A stretch of DNA of 64,000 bases, taken from assembly GCA_021234155.1 (NCBI GenBank), contig JAJEKV010000063.1, positions 3,356,797-3,420,796 on the forward strand, read 5' to 3'. How positions within the stretch are numbered: the stretch's first letter is position 1; every line of letters begins with the position of its first letter. The DNA is from Isoetes taiwanensis (Eukaryota; Streptophyta; Lycopodiopsida; Isoetales; Isoetaceae). Below are positions 33,942-45,518 of the stretch, one piece after another. The notes under the pieces were generated by a model, which saw nothing but the letters and a program-made list of their open reading frames with translations, was not told where the DNA came from and did not search any database. Both the position numbers and the translations under genes were made by a program.

Positions 33942-36133
33942 ATGTATAAATATGATCTCCTGCTTTTGGTTGCCTTAATATTATTCTTTGCAAATGCCGA
34001 CGAGGATGCGCACCTATTCAATGTCGAAGGCCTCAGAAAATTCGTCCAAGAGCTTCCTGACATGCCGAGGATCAAAGGCTACAACTCTTCGCCACGCCAT
34101 TTCGGCCCTGCAATGCTCACAATTGGGATGTATCAGATCAGCTGGGTAAGAAAAGCCCTTCCCTAAACCCTTTTTTTTACCACAAAAGCTCAAATTTTAG
34201 GTCAGATGCTAAGTAATGTTATTCTTACAGTTCTACAGGTTTGTTGATTCATTCCAAAGCTCAAAAATACTTAAATTTTAACTCTAGACAACTAATCAGA
34301 GTCTAATTTTGCAGAGCTTTCATCCTGATCTACCAAATTCAACAGTATATGCATATGGACAGACAGAAAAGCAAGCAACAGTACCAGGGCCAACAATAGA
34401 GGCAATAAGAGGAATTGAAACCAAGGTGAAGTGGGAAAATCATCTGCCAAAAGATCACATATTTACAATAGACAAGACATTGGATATTGCAAGGCCAAAA
34501 AGAGGGGTAGCCACAGTGGTACATTTACATGGAAGTTTAAGTGAGCCAGAAAGTGATGGAAGTGCAAATGCATGGTTTACAGGCATGTTTGAAGAAAAGG
34601 GCCCTTCTTGGACCAAAGAGGTTTATTCTTATTCTAACATTCAAGGGCCAGGCACTCTCTGGTACCATGACCATGCCATGGGCCTTACTAGGGCCAACAT
34701 ACTTGCTGGCCTTTCTGGACTTTATGTTGTTAGAGATTCTGGCGCGGAAAATGCCCTCAATCTCCCTTCTGGTCCTTCTTATGATAAATTGCTGCTGCTT
34801 TGTGATAAAAGCTTCTACAAAAATGGTTCTATTTTTCTTCCTAGTGTTGGTAATAATCCAAATATTCATCCCCAATGGAATGTAAGTCTGTCTCTCCTTC
34901 CCTCCCTCCCTCCCTCCCTCCCTCACAGACTTAATAATTAACATTTCATTTCATTCATTTCTCACTCTCATTTTCACTCTCTCTAGGTGGCCACCTCTCA
35001 CCCTCCTTACAGTCTCTTTTTCTCCCCCTATAGGTCTCTATGTTAAAAAGCATCCCTTTTTGATGGCTTCTCTTACTTGGTTGGCCATGGATATTATGGA
35101 ATAATAGTAGATGTTTTTTTTTTTCTTTCACGCAGCCCGAATATTTTGGGGAGATGATCATTGTTAATGGAAAAGCATGGCCATTCTTGAAAGTTTGGCG
35201 CCGGAAATATAGATTTCGACTTGTCAATGGAAGCAATGCAAGGTTCTACAAATTAGCCCTGAGTAATGGACTTATCATGACTCAAATTGGATCGGATGCC
35301 TACTATTTACCTCGTGATCGCTCAAAAAGCATATCCTTCTTGCCCCTCCGAGACAAATGCATTTTATCATCAATTTTGCATTGTATAGAACAAGAAATCA
35401 TCCTCACCAATTCTGCTTCATATCCTTATCCAAAAGGAGACCCAGTGAACAACCATAATGGTATTGTCATGAAATTCATTCTTGATCGAAAGGCACTAAA
35501 TGATCCTAGCACAGTACCTAGGGTTTTACTTCCAATTCAAAAGCTTAAGCCTGAAGACGTTGTGGTGAGTCGAGTCATAACAATGAATGAGTATAAAACT
35601 TCTATTGGAGAACCTACCCATTTGTTGCTCAATGGATTGACCTTCGGTGATCCTACCACGGAAACTCCAAAGTTGGGAAGCACAGAGTTGTGGAGCATAA
35701 TCAACTTGACTGAAGATAACCATCCCCTTCATATGCATCTAGTAGGGTTTCAAGTAATCTCCGAGCATAAGCTCGATCATATGGACGAGATGAAAGGTTG
35801 TTTGCAAGGAAACTCTTCAAAATGCAATCCTCAGAATTGGGTGAAGGGAGAGCCTAAACAAGCTCCAAAAAGTGAAAGGGGGTGGAAGAATGTATACAAA
35901 ATGAAGCCTTCATATTTGACTAGCTTTCTTGTTAGATTTGCGAATTTTGATGGAAAACCATTTCCATTCAATGCTTCTTCGAAGCCAGGGTATGTCTACC
36001 ATTGCCATGTGAGTATTTGCTTCTTCTCCCTTATTGCATGCTTCACTCTTTTCTTAGCTAATTAAGAATTTTGTTTCAGATCTTAGATCATGAAGATAAC
36101 CAAATGATGAGACCTTACACAATCTTGCCGTAA
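33942..36133 (+). CDS. Multicopper oxidase, LOW PHOSPHATE ROOT (LPR1/LPR2)-like
   Basis: LPR-type oxidases are secretory-pathway ferroxidases; Arabidopsis LPR1/LPR2 arrest root growth under low phosphate by oxidising iron in the wall. Four phase-0 exons (33942-34145, 34315-34881, 35136-36008, 36080-36133) give 565 residues, close to LPR1. The start is followed by a signal peptide (MYKYDLLLLVALILFFANA). All four copper motifs are present: HLHG (followed by Ser where Gly is usual), WYHDHAMG, HPLHMHLVGFQV, and YHCH joined across intron 3 to ILDHEDNQMM. One segment, about residues 315-340 (35312-35385), does not match the family, but the family-like words LLAP and INFALYR appear there in another frame, so two compensating indels probably swapped the frame. 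A TATA box lies upstream, and a partial paralog at 63457 is in the same orientation. It may be expressed, but the altered segment could impair folding. Confidence 0.85.
34896..34924 (+). repeat. (CCCT)n microsatellite in intron 2
   Basis: Six to seven copies of ccct within intron 2 of the oxidase gene, just after the donor. Confidence 0.85.
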
Positions 36134-38230
36134 AAGTTTGTTTTCATCTATTTGCTTCTACAAAACAGTGCCATTAAATAATGTGTGAGAGCAACCTCAC
36201 TAGCTAATGGCATTATAAAATATAACCACCTTGTCTATCCTTATAACATTGTACGTGGGGCAGAGCAAGATCTCATGTGAATTTCTTTCTAGCCTTTAAA
36301 ATATGATATGGTGGAGTTAAAAACTACTTCGTGACAACGAGCTCAATTTAAATGTAAATGGCAACTCGAGAGAGGAAAATAGGAGGAATAAAAAAGAAGA
36401 CAATAAACAAAAAAGTCATGGTACCATCTTCTGGTAACTGATCATTGTCCCCAAAAATAAAATAGAAGGGCACATTGTAAAAAAAAGATCATATGTGAGT
36501 CTATCATTACCATATCAAGACTTCAAGATGCTCTTTCATGTACTTATAGAGAATCCCATTGATTGTCGAAAAAAAGGAAAAAAAAAGAAAATAATGTGCC
36601 AACCCAATGTCATACAGTGAATAGAGGACATAGCATCTCCCCCCTAATGGGTTTTCAATGTTATAGTTCATTTGAAATGTATTGGAAAGAAGAAAGTTTC
36701 TACTAGTATTCAAATGCTGTGCCTTCAAGTATTAGTTACCTATTGATTTCAATCGCATAAGTCCAATTTGTTCATTGAGCAATAAACTTTTAGCAATTTC
36801 TTTTATCGTGTCTATGTGTGTTGCATGGATCTTGCATCAAATGGAGTTTAGAATTGCTAAAAGATAGTTAGCAATTGAAGCCAATGACTGGCAGCCAAGA
36901 ATATTATTGTGCCTGTATGAATCACTCCACCTATTATATTCTGAAGTTGTGTTTGGCCTGTCCACGCATCTATCCCATTTTCCACCACTAACTCTAGTAA
37001 TTCACATCAAGAGCATTTCTGACTGTGGGAAATTGGACTAGTGTTCTTGAGTTTTGATGTCATTGACATGTTGAAGCACTTTTAAACCAAGCGATGGTAA
37101 GTCTTTGTAGTATTATGAAATTGTAGCAATCAGGCAGTGGCAGTGTGGCAACCATGTTTAAAGAAATTGCGTGGCTAATTAGCAGAATGTAGAGTTAGGT
37201 GGAGTGCGAGCTGGTGCAAAAGTCGTCATTCCAATAAGTGTATTTGCTTATTTGTTCAAGGATGTAAAGACGTTTAGATTGCACCACAAACATACACCTT
37301 TCAAGGTGTTAGTGAATTCTTTCTTGAGTAGATTTTTCATGGAGAATGGAGGAAACGGATCCACGAGACAGGTGGACAAATCACTGTATGTGAGGTGGAC
37401 TCGATCAGTTTTATATTCAGGTATGCATGTGTAAGACCTTATTCGTATGATCTAATTCTTCGTTATCGTGTTTGAGTTCTTTTATATCACTTAATAGCTC
37501 ATACTTCCATTTGTTACATGTTTCTATCCAATTTAATAGCAAGTAACCTCTTGGATGATTTAGATATGAATAAACACATCTGGAACATGCTTAGCAGGCT
37601 GCACAACAACGAACATTTAAGTGTCAGGAGCATTTTTTGTGCAGCAAATGGCATGTCAGTGTCAGGACCTTTTTAAAGTTCACATTGCAGCAACAGGCAT
37701 GTCAGTATTTGAGTCTATATGCAAAATACTGCGCGTGCTAATGCCAATGCATTTCAATCCATAATGATGATTATCCAGTGTATATATGTTTGTGACTATT
37801 GTCGACTAGTATCTTATATGTGCAAGATATGGCAGAAGAAACATATAAGTACAAATTGTTTTAAGGCAGTTTATGATGATCTGTTTTGCATTTGACTTCA
37901 ATTATTGTGTTCTTCATGGTAATCTTTCTCTAGATTGAGCAACATCTTATTGAGAATTCAGATCTTTAAGAGAATACGGGATCTAGCACTAATGAATCTA
38001 AACATAGTATGCAAGGTTAATATTCACTACAATGTTTCATTGGCTGCAAACCCAATACTTAGGCATTTTGCAAGTTTTTACTGATGAGAGTGTTTCAGTT
38101 AGGCTTGGCCATGCACTCTTATAAATCACATGAAAGAGGCCTTCTCAGCTATTTGCATGTAACCCTTGCATTTTGTTGTCCTTGCTGTTATTATGGTTTT
38201 GAGATATTTAATGTGGTTCTGCATCTTTTA
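36134..38230. other. Intergenic, no supported gene
   Basis: AT-rich sequence downstream of the oxidase. Short open frames (for example 37204-37434) have no recognised domain. Confidence 0.35.
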
Positions 38231-38574
38231 GGTACATGTTATCGAAGCAGACCTTATATTGCAATTTCTTTGTTCAAAGAAGGAAAAGGCACCGGGAAAA
38301 TGGTCGTTTATGTTGGAGGGCAGTGGAGGAGCATTGCATTAGGACTCCGTCAATTGAGCTGAAAGTTCATACGAAGAATGATCATATTCAAACTTTGAAT
38401 GTGGAAGAGGTATGGACATTATTAGAATGCAGAAAGTTATTGGAGTCGCTGATTGGATCTTCTGAATTCCATTTCATGATGGACGATAAGAAGGTAGGAT
38501 ATAAAAGAGAGTGCACAATTATGTGCAAAGATTGTATGCCGCCTCATATTCTGAGGATTGAACACAATAATTGA
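38231..38574 (+). other. Possible exon of an unrecognised gene
   Basis: A frame of 112 residues follows an acceptor-like ctttta|g. Its C-terminal half reads like real protein (RTPSIELKVHTKNDHIQTL, LLECRKLLESLIGSSEFHFM, CKDCMPPHILRIEHNN) and includes a C-x-x-C-containing end. Just upstream, another frame (KAPGKWSFMLEGSGGALH) seems to belong to it through a 1-base shift near 38333. I do not recognise the family; it may be a decayed gene or a fragment carried by an element. Confidence 0.35.
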
Positions 38575-39128
38575 TGTACTTAATGAAGGAAAAAATAAAA
38601 CAAAGGTCCTCCTGGTGGATTTGAGTTCGATTCCCAAATTGTCTTGATTTATTGTAGGAAGTCTCAGCATATTGTATTTATTGATATACAAGTTTTTCCT
38701 ACTTCGCATGTATAATTTTCAATTCTTCAGACCTGACTGTTTCTGGTAAAAATCTATGATCACCGGATGATTCTGAACCTATATTGTTTTGTTGTTACTT
38801 CCTTCTGATGCCTGCTAATGGAAGGCTATCTTCTGGAGTCACAGTTAAGCTATAATCAGATGGAACTTCAGAATGCATCAAACTGTCTATGAACAACTCA
38901 CAGCGAAGAAATTTTGCCAGGCCAAAAAACCACTAAAAATAGAGCACTAGGAGAAGATTGCTCTGTAAATAAAAAGCATAATAAGAGTGATAAATATTGT
39001 TGTGAGATGCCTAACTGCTACAACGGAAATACTTGTTAAACAAAACTTTTTCATCAACTTTGCTTGCTGGGGTATGTGACAAAAGCCAGTTGATGTGAAC
39101 AAGAAGAAACTATATATTGCAGGCAAAA

Positions 39129-42100
39129 CTATATATTGCAGGCATAGATATGATTTTTCAGTTCATAAACAATAGAGTGTGTTAGGCTATTAGTCTTCTG
39201 CTTTTTAGAACTCCAGCTTATAGGATTGCCTCCAAAGAAAGAGACGTAGCCTGTGATGCATTTCCTTTTCTCAAGATCCGTGGAAGCCATGTCAGAGTCA
39301 GAGAACAGTAAAAGATGAGGATCTGAAACTTTTGAGTACAAAACTCCTTCATTTTGAGTGCCTTTGAGATAATGTAGGACTCGTTTGGCTGCTCTCCAGT
39401 GTGGTTCCTTCGGATGATGCATAAACCTTGTGAGAACCGCAACAATATAAGTAATGTCCGCCTAGTGTTGGTGAGATATAGTAAAGCCAACCAATTGCCT
39501 ATATAGTGTTAAGTCAACATTTTCTTTATCTGTTTCAAGAGTGAGCGTTTGACTCAAATCACATGGAGTGGATAGAGCTTTGCGATGCGCCATGTGAAAT
39601 TTCTCAAGCAATTCTGAAATGTATTTCTCTGCGCGTGAGATGAATCCCCTCGAGGATCTTGCCGGACTTCTAGTCCTAGGCAATAATGCATTAGCCCTAG
39701 ATCCGACTTCAAAGTCGGCTGCAAGTGTTGCTTTTAGTGTGAGAGATAATGTGAGTCGCATCCCTCACATAATGGTGTCGCCTACATAGAGCGTAAGAAC
39801 ACTAACTTGTGATTTTGAGAGAATAAAATATAGGCTAGGATCAGCTCTTGATCTCTGATATCCAAGCTGAATCAAAGAAGTATTGATCTTGGTATTCCAA
39901 CACCGTGGAGCTTGCACGAGGCCATACAAGCTTTTTTCAACTTGCACACATAATTGGGATAATTTTGATCTTTGAAACCGTTGGTTGAGACATATAGAGC
40001 TCTTCTTCTAGATCTCCATTTAAAAAGCTGATTTGAAGTCCATTTGATATAGGGGCCAAGCTTTTGTGCTGCCAATGCTATCATCGCCTTCAATGTGTCC
40101 AATCGGACGACGGGTGCAAAACATCATGATAATCAAATCCTTCTTTTTATGGAAACCTTTGGCCACTAGCCTTGCTTTACGCTTTTAGATAGTGTGCCAT
40201 CGGCATGATATTTAGTCTTGAAAGACCCATTTAGCACCAATGACATTAGCTGCTATGGGTTTTAGGCACAAGCTCCCATGTTCCTTGCTTATGCATCATA
40301 GCGATTTCCTCTTGCATTGCTTTGTAACCAAGAAGGGTCTTTTGATGCTTGTATATGGCTGACAGTGGTCTTGAGGAGCTGATAGCACTTTGGCCATTAG
40401 AACATAATTGCAATGGATTTTAGATGGAAGATCATCCGAGTAGTTGGATCTGGCGGTAAGCGAGCAATTCTTTCGACCTCCGGCAAAGGAAGATCTGGGA
40501 CAATTGTTTCCATTGGTGTTTCATGCTGAAACAATGGCAGGTCAAGTGGTGGGATATCCGACTCATCCCTATCGATTCCTCATCGGCAAAGGGGCTCCTC
40601 ATATGCTAAAGGTTCAAAGTCATCATAGGCATTGTGAGAGACACCAAAGCGGCATTAGAAGGACCAATATCGGGAATACTTGTAAGATTGGTAGCGGATG
40701 AGGAATGTCTAACCTCCAAACTAGTAGAGCGACCAGCCGGACGAACTTGACCAGCTTGAGTGGCATCTTCAATGTCAAAGGTATTTATGATCACCTTGTT
40801 ATAATCAGCTTTGTTTGGTTGATAGAACTCTTGAGAGTAGATCGCATCTTCAATAAAATGCATGCTTCGGGGATGCAAATACACGTTTAGTGAGAGGATC
40901 ATAGCATCTCCAACCTTTCATGTTTGTAGGATAGCCAATAAATATGACTTTAGTGGACCTGTCAACGAAGTTTGCCTTGCTTTTTGGCAGAGTTCCCTAG
41001 GGAACAAGAGCAAATCCTAAGCGACCAAATACTCTTAGATTTGATACATCTGGTTTTCTGCCATAAAGAGCCTCAAATGGCATCTTATACTTGATAGCTT
41101 GAGTGGGAGCCCTATTACAAAGGTAGGCGGTAGCTAGAACCGCCTTCGCCCCGGAGTTGTGGAGGCAATTCTTTAAATTTCAGCATGCTTCTGGTCAAAT
41201 TCATCGGTGTTTGGTTTTTCCTTTCCGCCACGCCGTTTTGGGAGTGGGCATACGGACAATCAGCCTCGTTGTATCCCTTTGATTCAATGTAAGCCTGAAA
41301 CTCTTGAGAGAGATATTCCTTGGCATTATCGGATCGAGAGCTTTAATAGGAGTAGAGAACTCCTTTTCCACTTGCAGTGAATGTTTTAAAACAAAGAAAT
41401 GCTTGAGACTTGAGCTTAATGGGATAAACCCACGATATCTACTGAAATCATCAACAATCACAAGAAAGTACCTGCTTTCCAGCTAGAGATTCTATTGGCG
41501 GTGACAAATATCGAGTGTGAAGAAGCTCCAGTGGTTGTTGAGCCCTAAATTCAGCCTCGAGGGGGATAGGACGCTTTGTATTTGTTTACCAAGACTGCAT
41601 GCAAGTACATGGAAGGTCCTTTGTTGTGAGGGGAGGCATGCCTTGAACCATATTGAGTTTAGATGATGAAACCAAAGCCGGAGATGAATATGCCCAAATC
41701 TAGCATGCCATAAAGATTCTCTGCTGTTTTCAAAGACAGCAACAGTGAGAGAGGACTACGCCTTTGCATTTGAACTAGTTGTTGAGTATCCAAAATATAT
41801 AAGCCCTCCTCATTAAGATGACCTTTGAGCAATGGGTCCCAGTTGTTTAAGGTCAATAAACTTCAATGGATTTTTATGGAGAATGTGCACAAGACCATCC
41901 AAAAACAGACCGAGAATAGCCCATCTTTTTTATCAAATTAAACACACTAAGCAAATTTACAAGTAATCCAGTACTAGGATCACATCTTCAACTGAGAGTG
42001 AGGCATTTTGTGGTGGGAATAGACACATTTCCTTTGCCCGAGACTTAGCTAGATTGCCATCCGCCATCTTTACCACTGCTTTTCAAAAAAGATTTTAATA

Positions 42101-42750
42101 TGCTTTGGAAAACATTTGATCGACTATCAAGTGCTTGGTTGCCCCTGAGTCAACTAGCCAATTATTATGATGTAGCTTTTCCGCAGCAAAAATTGAGAAA
42201 CCGCAATTCTTCTTCCTCCAAGTCAATATGAGAAACTTGCCAAGAACTTCATGAGCGAGAACCCCAACCCGGATCCTTAGAACTCGGATCCTTAGCTTTC
42301 TGAGATTCCTTATGTTTGAGAAATTCAGCAACATCTTTAAGAAGTTTCTTGCAATCTCTTTTGATGTGCCCCTTTTGTTACAATACCGCCAAGAAAAAAT
42401 GGTTGCTTAGAGTCGAGCTAGGGCTGTTCTCAAACTTTCCTTGGGTTCACGGGAGGAGGAAGCTAAAGGATTCATAGGAGGTGCGCAGAAATTTGAGCTT
42501 TAGAATAGAAAGTAGCTTCGATCTGATCATACCTTTTTCGTTCTTGTTCAATCTACAAGTTTCGCTCAAGCCGATGGAAACCGATAGTAATTTTGTCCCC
42601 GCAACTTGTAATAGTCAATGATAATTGATATTCACGGGGTAACCCTTTGAGAGCATACCGAATAAGGGTGCTATTGATATATTTCCACCGGCTGCAAAAT
42701 ATTCTTCCTTCAATCCTTTGAATTTTTGTGATATAATCTCTCATGTTGGT
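39129..42750 (-). pseudogene. Copia gag-pol remnant
   Basis: Gag shows YALKGLPREYQLSLT. The zinc knuckle region (about 42370) has lost its cysteines. Protease keeps DSG. Integrase keeps parts of the catalytic core (VDDFSRY and, out of frame, the NGVAERKN region). RT has the YGLVQAP motif, and its active-site box reads LYVGDTIM instead of YVDD, so one catalytic Asp is replaced by Gly. RNase H carries DSDMASTDLEKRKCITGYVSF. The element cannot encode active enzymes. Confidence 0.8.
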
Positions 42751-43470
42751 ACAATCACAAAATTAAGTTATCCATCTTACTTTGAATATTAAGTCGTTGT
42801 CCTTCACCGCTTGAGTACAAGTTTGATGCAAGAATGCAAGGGCTGCGAGAGAAGGATGTATAGACTCTCAAATCCCTCCTCTGAAAATGCATTGCATATG
42901 CGGGGCTTTGAGATGATTCCATGCTTTAAAATCCTTCCGCTTTTCATCAAGAGTGGTAGGATTCCAAGTTGACAGAAAACATCACCTAAATCTACGAGAT
43001 TAAGGTTAGTTTCAAAGCATCTCTCCGTGTAAAATAATTGTCAATCTCCAAGTCATGAGGGTGGATGAAGTATTTCCGGGGAGTTGCATCGGCAGACATT
43101 TTTGGCGATTCTGAGAGGATGCGAGCAGATCCGGCAACAATGGTTCCGCAACAACAAGTTCGGGTGAACAGGATCCGGCAAACAAATAGCTTCCGCAGTT
43201 CTATCCGGCTTCAAACTATTTTTGTCGCCAACAAAAGTGTCGGACGACAATTTTTGGTCGAACAAATCAACTAATGGTCGACGGGCAACTTTGGTCGACG
43301 GCAATTTCCCTCGCTTTGGTCGACGGCAATTTCTCGGGGACTGAACTGCGGCGCATCCGATCCGATTCCACCAATGCTTGCATACGAATCGGTTCAATTC
43401 CTCTCTTTGATCAGGCCCAACAGCTTGTCCTGATCCCTCCTGCTAGAACTCTGCACTCATTTTCTTCTCA

Positions 43471-43488
43471 CGGCCGGCTCTGATACCA
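43471..43488 (-). promoter_or_regulatory. Primer-binding site (initiator Met tRNA)
   Basis: The minus strand reads TGGTATCAGAGCCGGCCG directly next to the LTR edge (43489). This is the standard plant copia primer site. Confidence 0.85.
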
Positions 43489-43809
43489 TGAAGATGTGAA
43501 GCTAATATGCAAGAAGGCAAAATGAGATGCACGAATTAGCTAGGCTAGTGAGTGAACTGAATGAAAACTAGAAAGGCATGACTATGGCTTTATAGTAGAG
43601 CCATGTCAGCAACATGTGGCATGTCTAGTCATCTAGAGAGTATGTCATGGAAAGTATAATGTCTAACAACTGAATAGCACTGTGTTTTTAGAACTTGCAT
43701 GAAAAAGTAGGTATGTCTTGCTGCTGCAACCTCAAAACACATATGCATTCCTCTGAAGTGGAAAGCTGCATGTTATCACAAGATAACTAAGTAAGGTGCA
43801 CACAGTTGT

Positions 43810-44300
43810 TGCGAAGCCCAGAAGATCTGTCATACAAGTATAATGAAAAAGAGTTGTTGTAATTCCATGATACTCTTTCATAGATTTAAAGTATACATGA
43901 CTTTCATCAGCTAAGCCTCCTCTAGTTCATGCAATAAAAATGCTAGTAAATAATGTACCATCTGTCTTTATTTTTTCTTACAGCAATCCAGCTATCTCCA
44001 TGCTAGGAATATCCTACAAGCATGGCACCTCATCAAACCTTGGTAACTGACAAAGACTTTGCAAGCTTCCTCCAGGTCACATGTCAACCAATGTATCCCC
44101 AGCAATAATAGCTGATTGAAAACCAACATCAATGATCTGTGCATAAACGAACCTTCCTCGTTCTATGACTCCTGCACTGGCACATGCTTTTAGAACACTT
44201 GAAAGCACAATTTCATTTATTGCTTCATCTTCTCAAAGCATTGGATATTGAGAAACGTTTCACCATGTTGGAAATATCCTACTATTATTTTTGACTTGAC
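43810..44300 (-). pseudogene. PPR (PLS-class) fragment
   Basis: Minus-strand frames read NEIVLSSVLKACASAGVIER, GRFVHAQIIDVGFQSAI and AGDTLVDM, then GGLADESHVYFKSMKEYHGI and FHYTCMTDLLG. These are the L2 and S2 repeats and the HY.CM.DLLGR signature that precede an E motif. In-frame stops and an internal gap show it is dead. It is not contiguous with the PPR pseudogene at 31.5 kb and lies on the other strand. Confidence 0.7.
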
Positions 44301-45518
44301 TTCTACATCTTGAAAGGCAGCATGACAATTTGCTGATCAACAATAGGATGTTAAAATCACAATAGTGATGAATGGAAGAGAATGATTACGTATTTCTATA
44401 ACTTCATAACCACTGCAACTTCAAGACACATATGCATGTAAAGCGCATTGTCTTAATACACAGACTGACTGGCTGACCTACCGAATTTGACCTACCGAAT
44501 TTGGCTTGCTCTTTCCTTCTGCACTATGGCAAACAAATGCCGAGGGAAAAATGTATGGAGACGCTTACCTACGAGTGCATGTCCATTTAACTCCAGGGTG
44601 TATTCCATGAAACAGACAACCGTGTGTCCCTTATTGATGATAAGTAGCCTTCGATGGTTTGTCTTTGCATGCTGAGATCAGGGAGCCATATGACAACTGG
44701 CTCTAGTCCAATTTCCTAAATACAAAAGACCTTAGCTAAGCCCTTAATCTCTGCAAAAGTCTATACAACAGCAACCTACAATGCACCATCTCTATACTAG
44801 CCCATAATCTATTCACAATCATCCATCACACATGCACCACTTGTACATTTTAAAGAACTGCCTCTATCATTTCAGCTACTGCTCTTAGCACCCCAGCTCG
44901 TACAAAATATACTCTGTATATTTAACATCACCATGCCTTCTTTTCAATTCATGAATGCGCAAGCAGCATGATTCAGTATAAAAGACCCTAGGACGAAAAT
45001 TACTACAGCAATAACTACCTATAAGTGCTCCCTGACCTAAATGCCTTGCATGTAATAAGCAGGGTTAAAAAGCAACTCACCTTGCTCACGACCTAGCTGC
45101 AGATAACCACCATGTTTACCATGTAAACTAGAACAAGTGACATTCTCAACACAATAATCCAAAAGAAGCAGACCATTGTAATACCATCTGAAAACATCAT
45201 TTACACTGTTACCTGTTACACAGTAAAACAACATCTGCCCTAAGTATCTGGACAACCCAATCTACATTTGCACATGTTAAGGAAATTAACAGGAGACCTA
45301 GCAACTCATAAGCACAGTTATCATGGCATGCAGCAGATTAAACATATTCACTAATTATCCAATAAACTCAACTAGTGAGCATACCATAAATTGAAAAGTC
45401 AAAGTTAAGTAGTTACAAAAATCAAACAAAATAAATGATGGTACTTACCTATTCAAGATGCGAGGACGTATTTTTTTCTATTCTCACCTGCTTGCTTCTC
45501 TATTGCCTTTGTGTTTCC
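44301..45518. other. No supported gene
   Basis: AT-rich sequence between a PPR fragment and the transposase-like gene. Minus-strand frames (45255-45037 and others) have no recognised domain, though upstream PPR remnants may be hidden in 44430-44700. Confidence 0.25.

Larger units (their letters stand above)
39129..43800 (-). mobile_element. Ty1/copia retrotransposon, 3'-truncated
   Basis: Minus-strand order: PBS (43488-43471), gag traces (42744-42553), a protease with VDSGATKHL (about 42150), integrase (41461-41201, IVDDFSRYRGF), RT (40102-39765) and RNase H (39422-39129, RVLHYLKGTQNEGV, SKKQKT). The sequence after the primer site (from 43489 up) is the 5' LTR, with a minus-strand TATA-like ctataaag near 43598; its outer edge is unresolved, below about 43810. 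RNase H breaks off early and no 3' LTR follows; instead a 17-base tandem duplication (aactatatattgcaggc) marks the break at about 39111-39144. Frameshifts are frequent. Confidence 0.8.

Noticed and set aside
34537-34944. 135-residue frame antisense to the oxidase
   Set aside because: Shadow of exon 2 of the multicopper oxidase, which has conserved copper motifs on the other strand.
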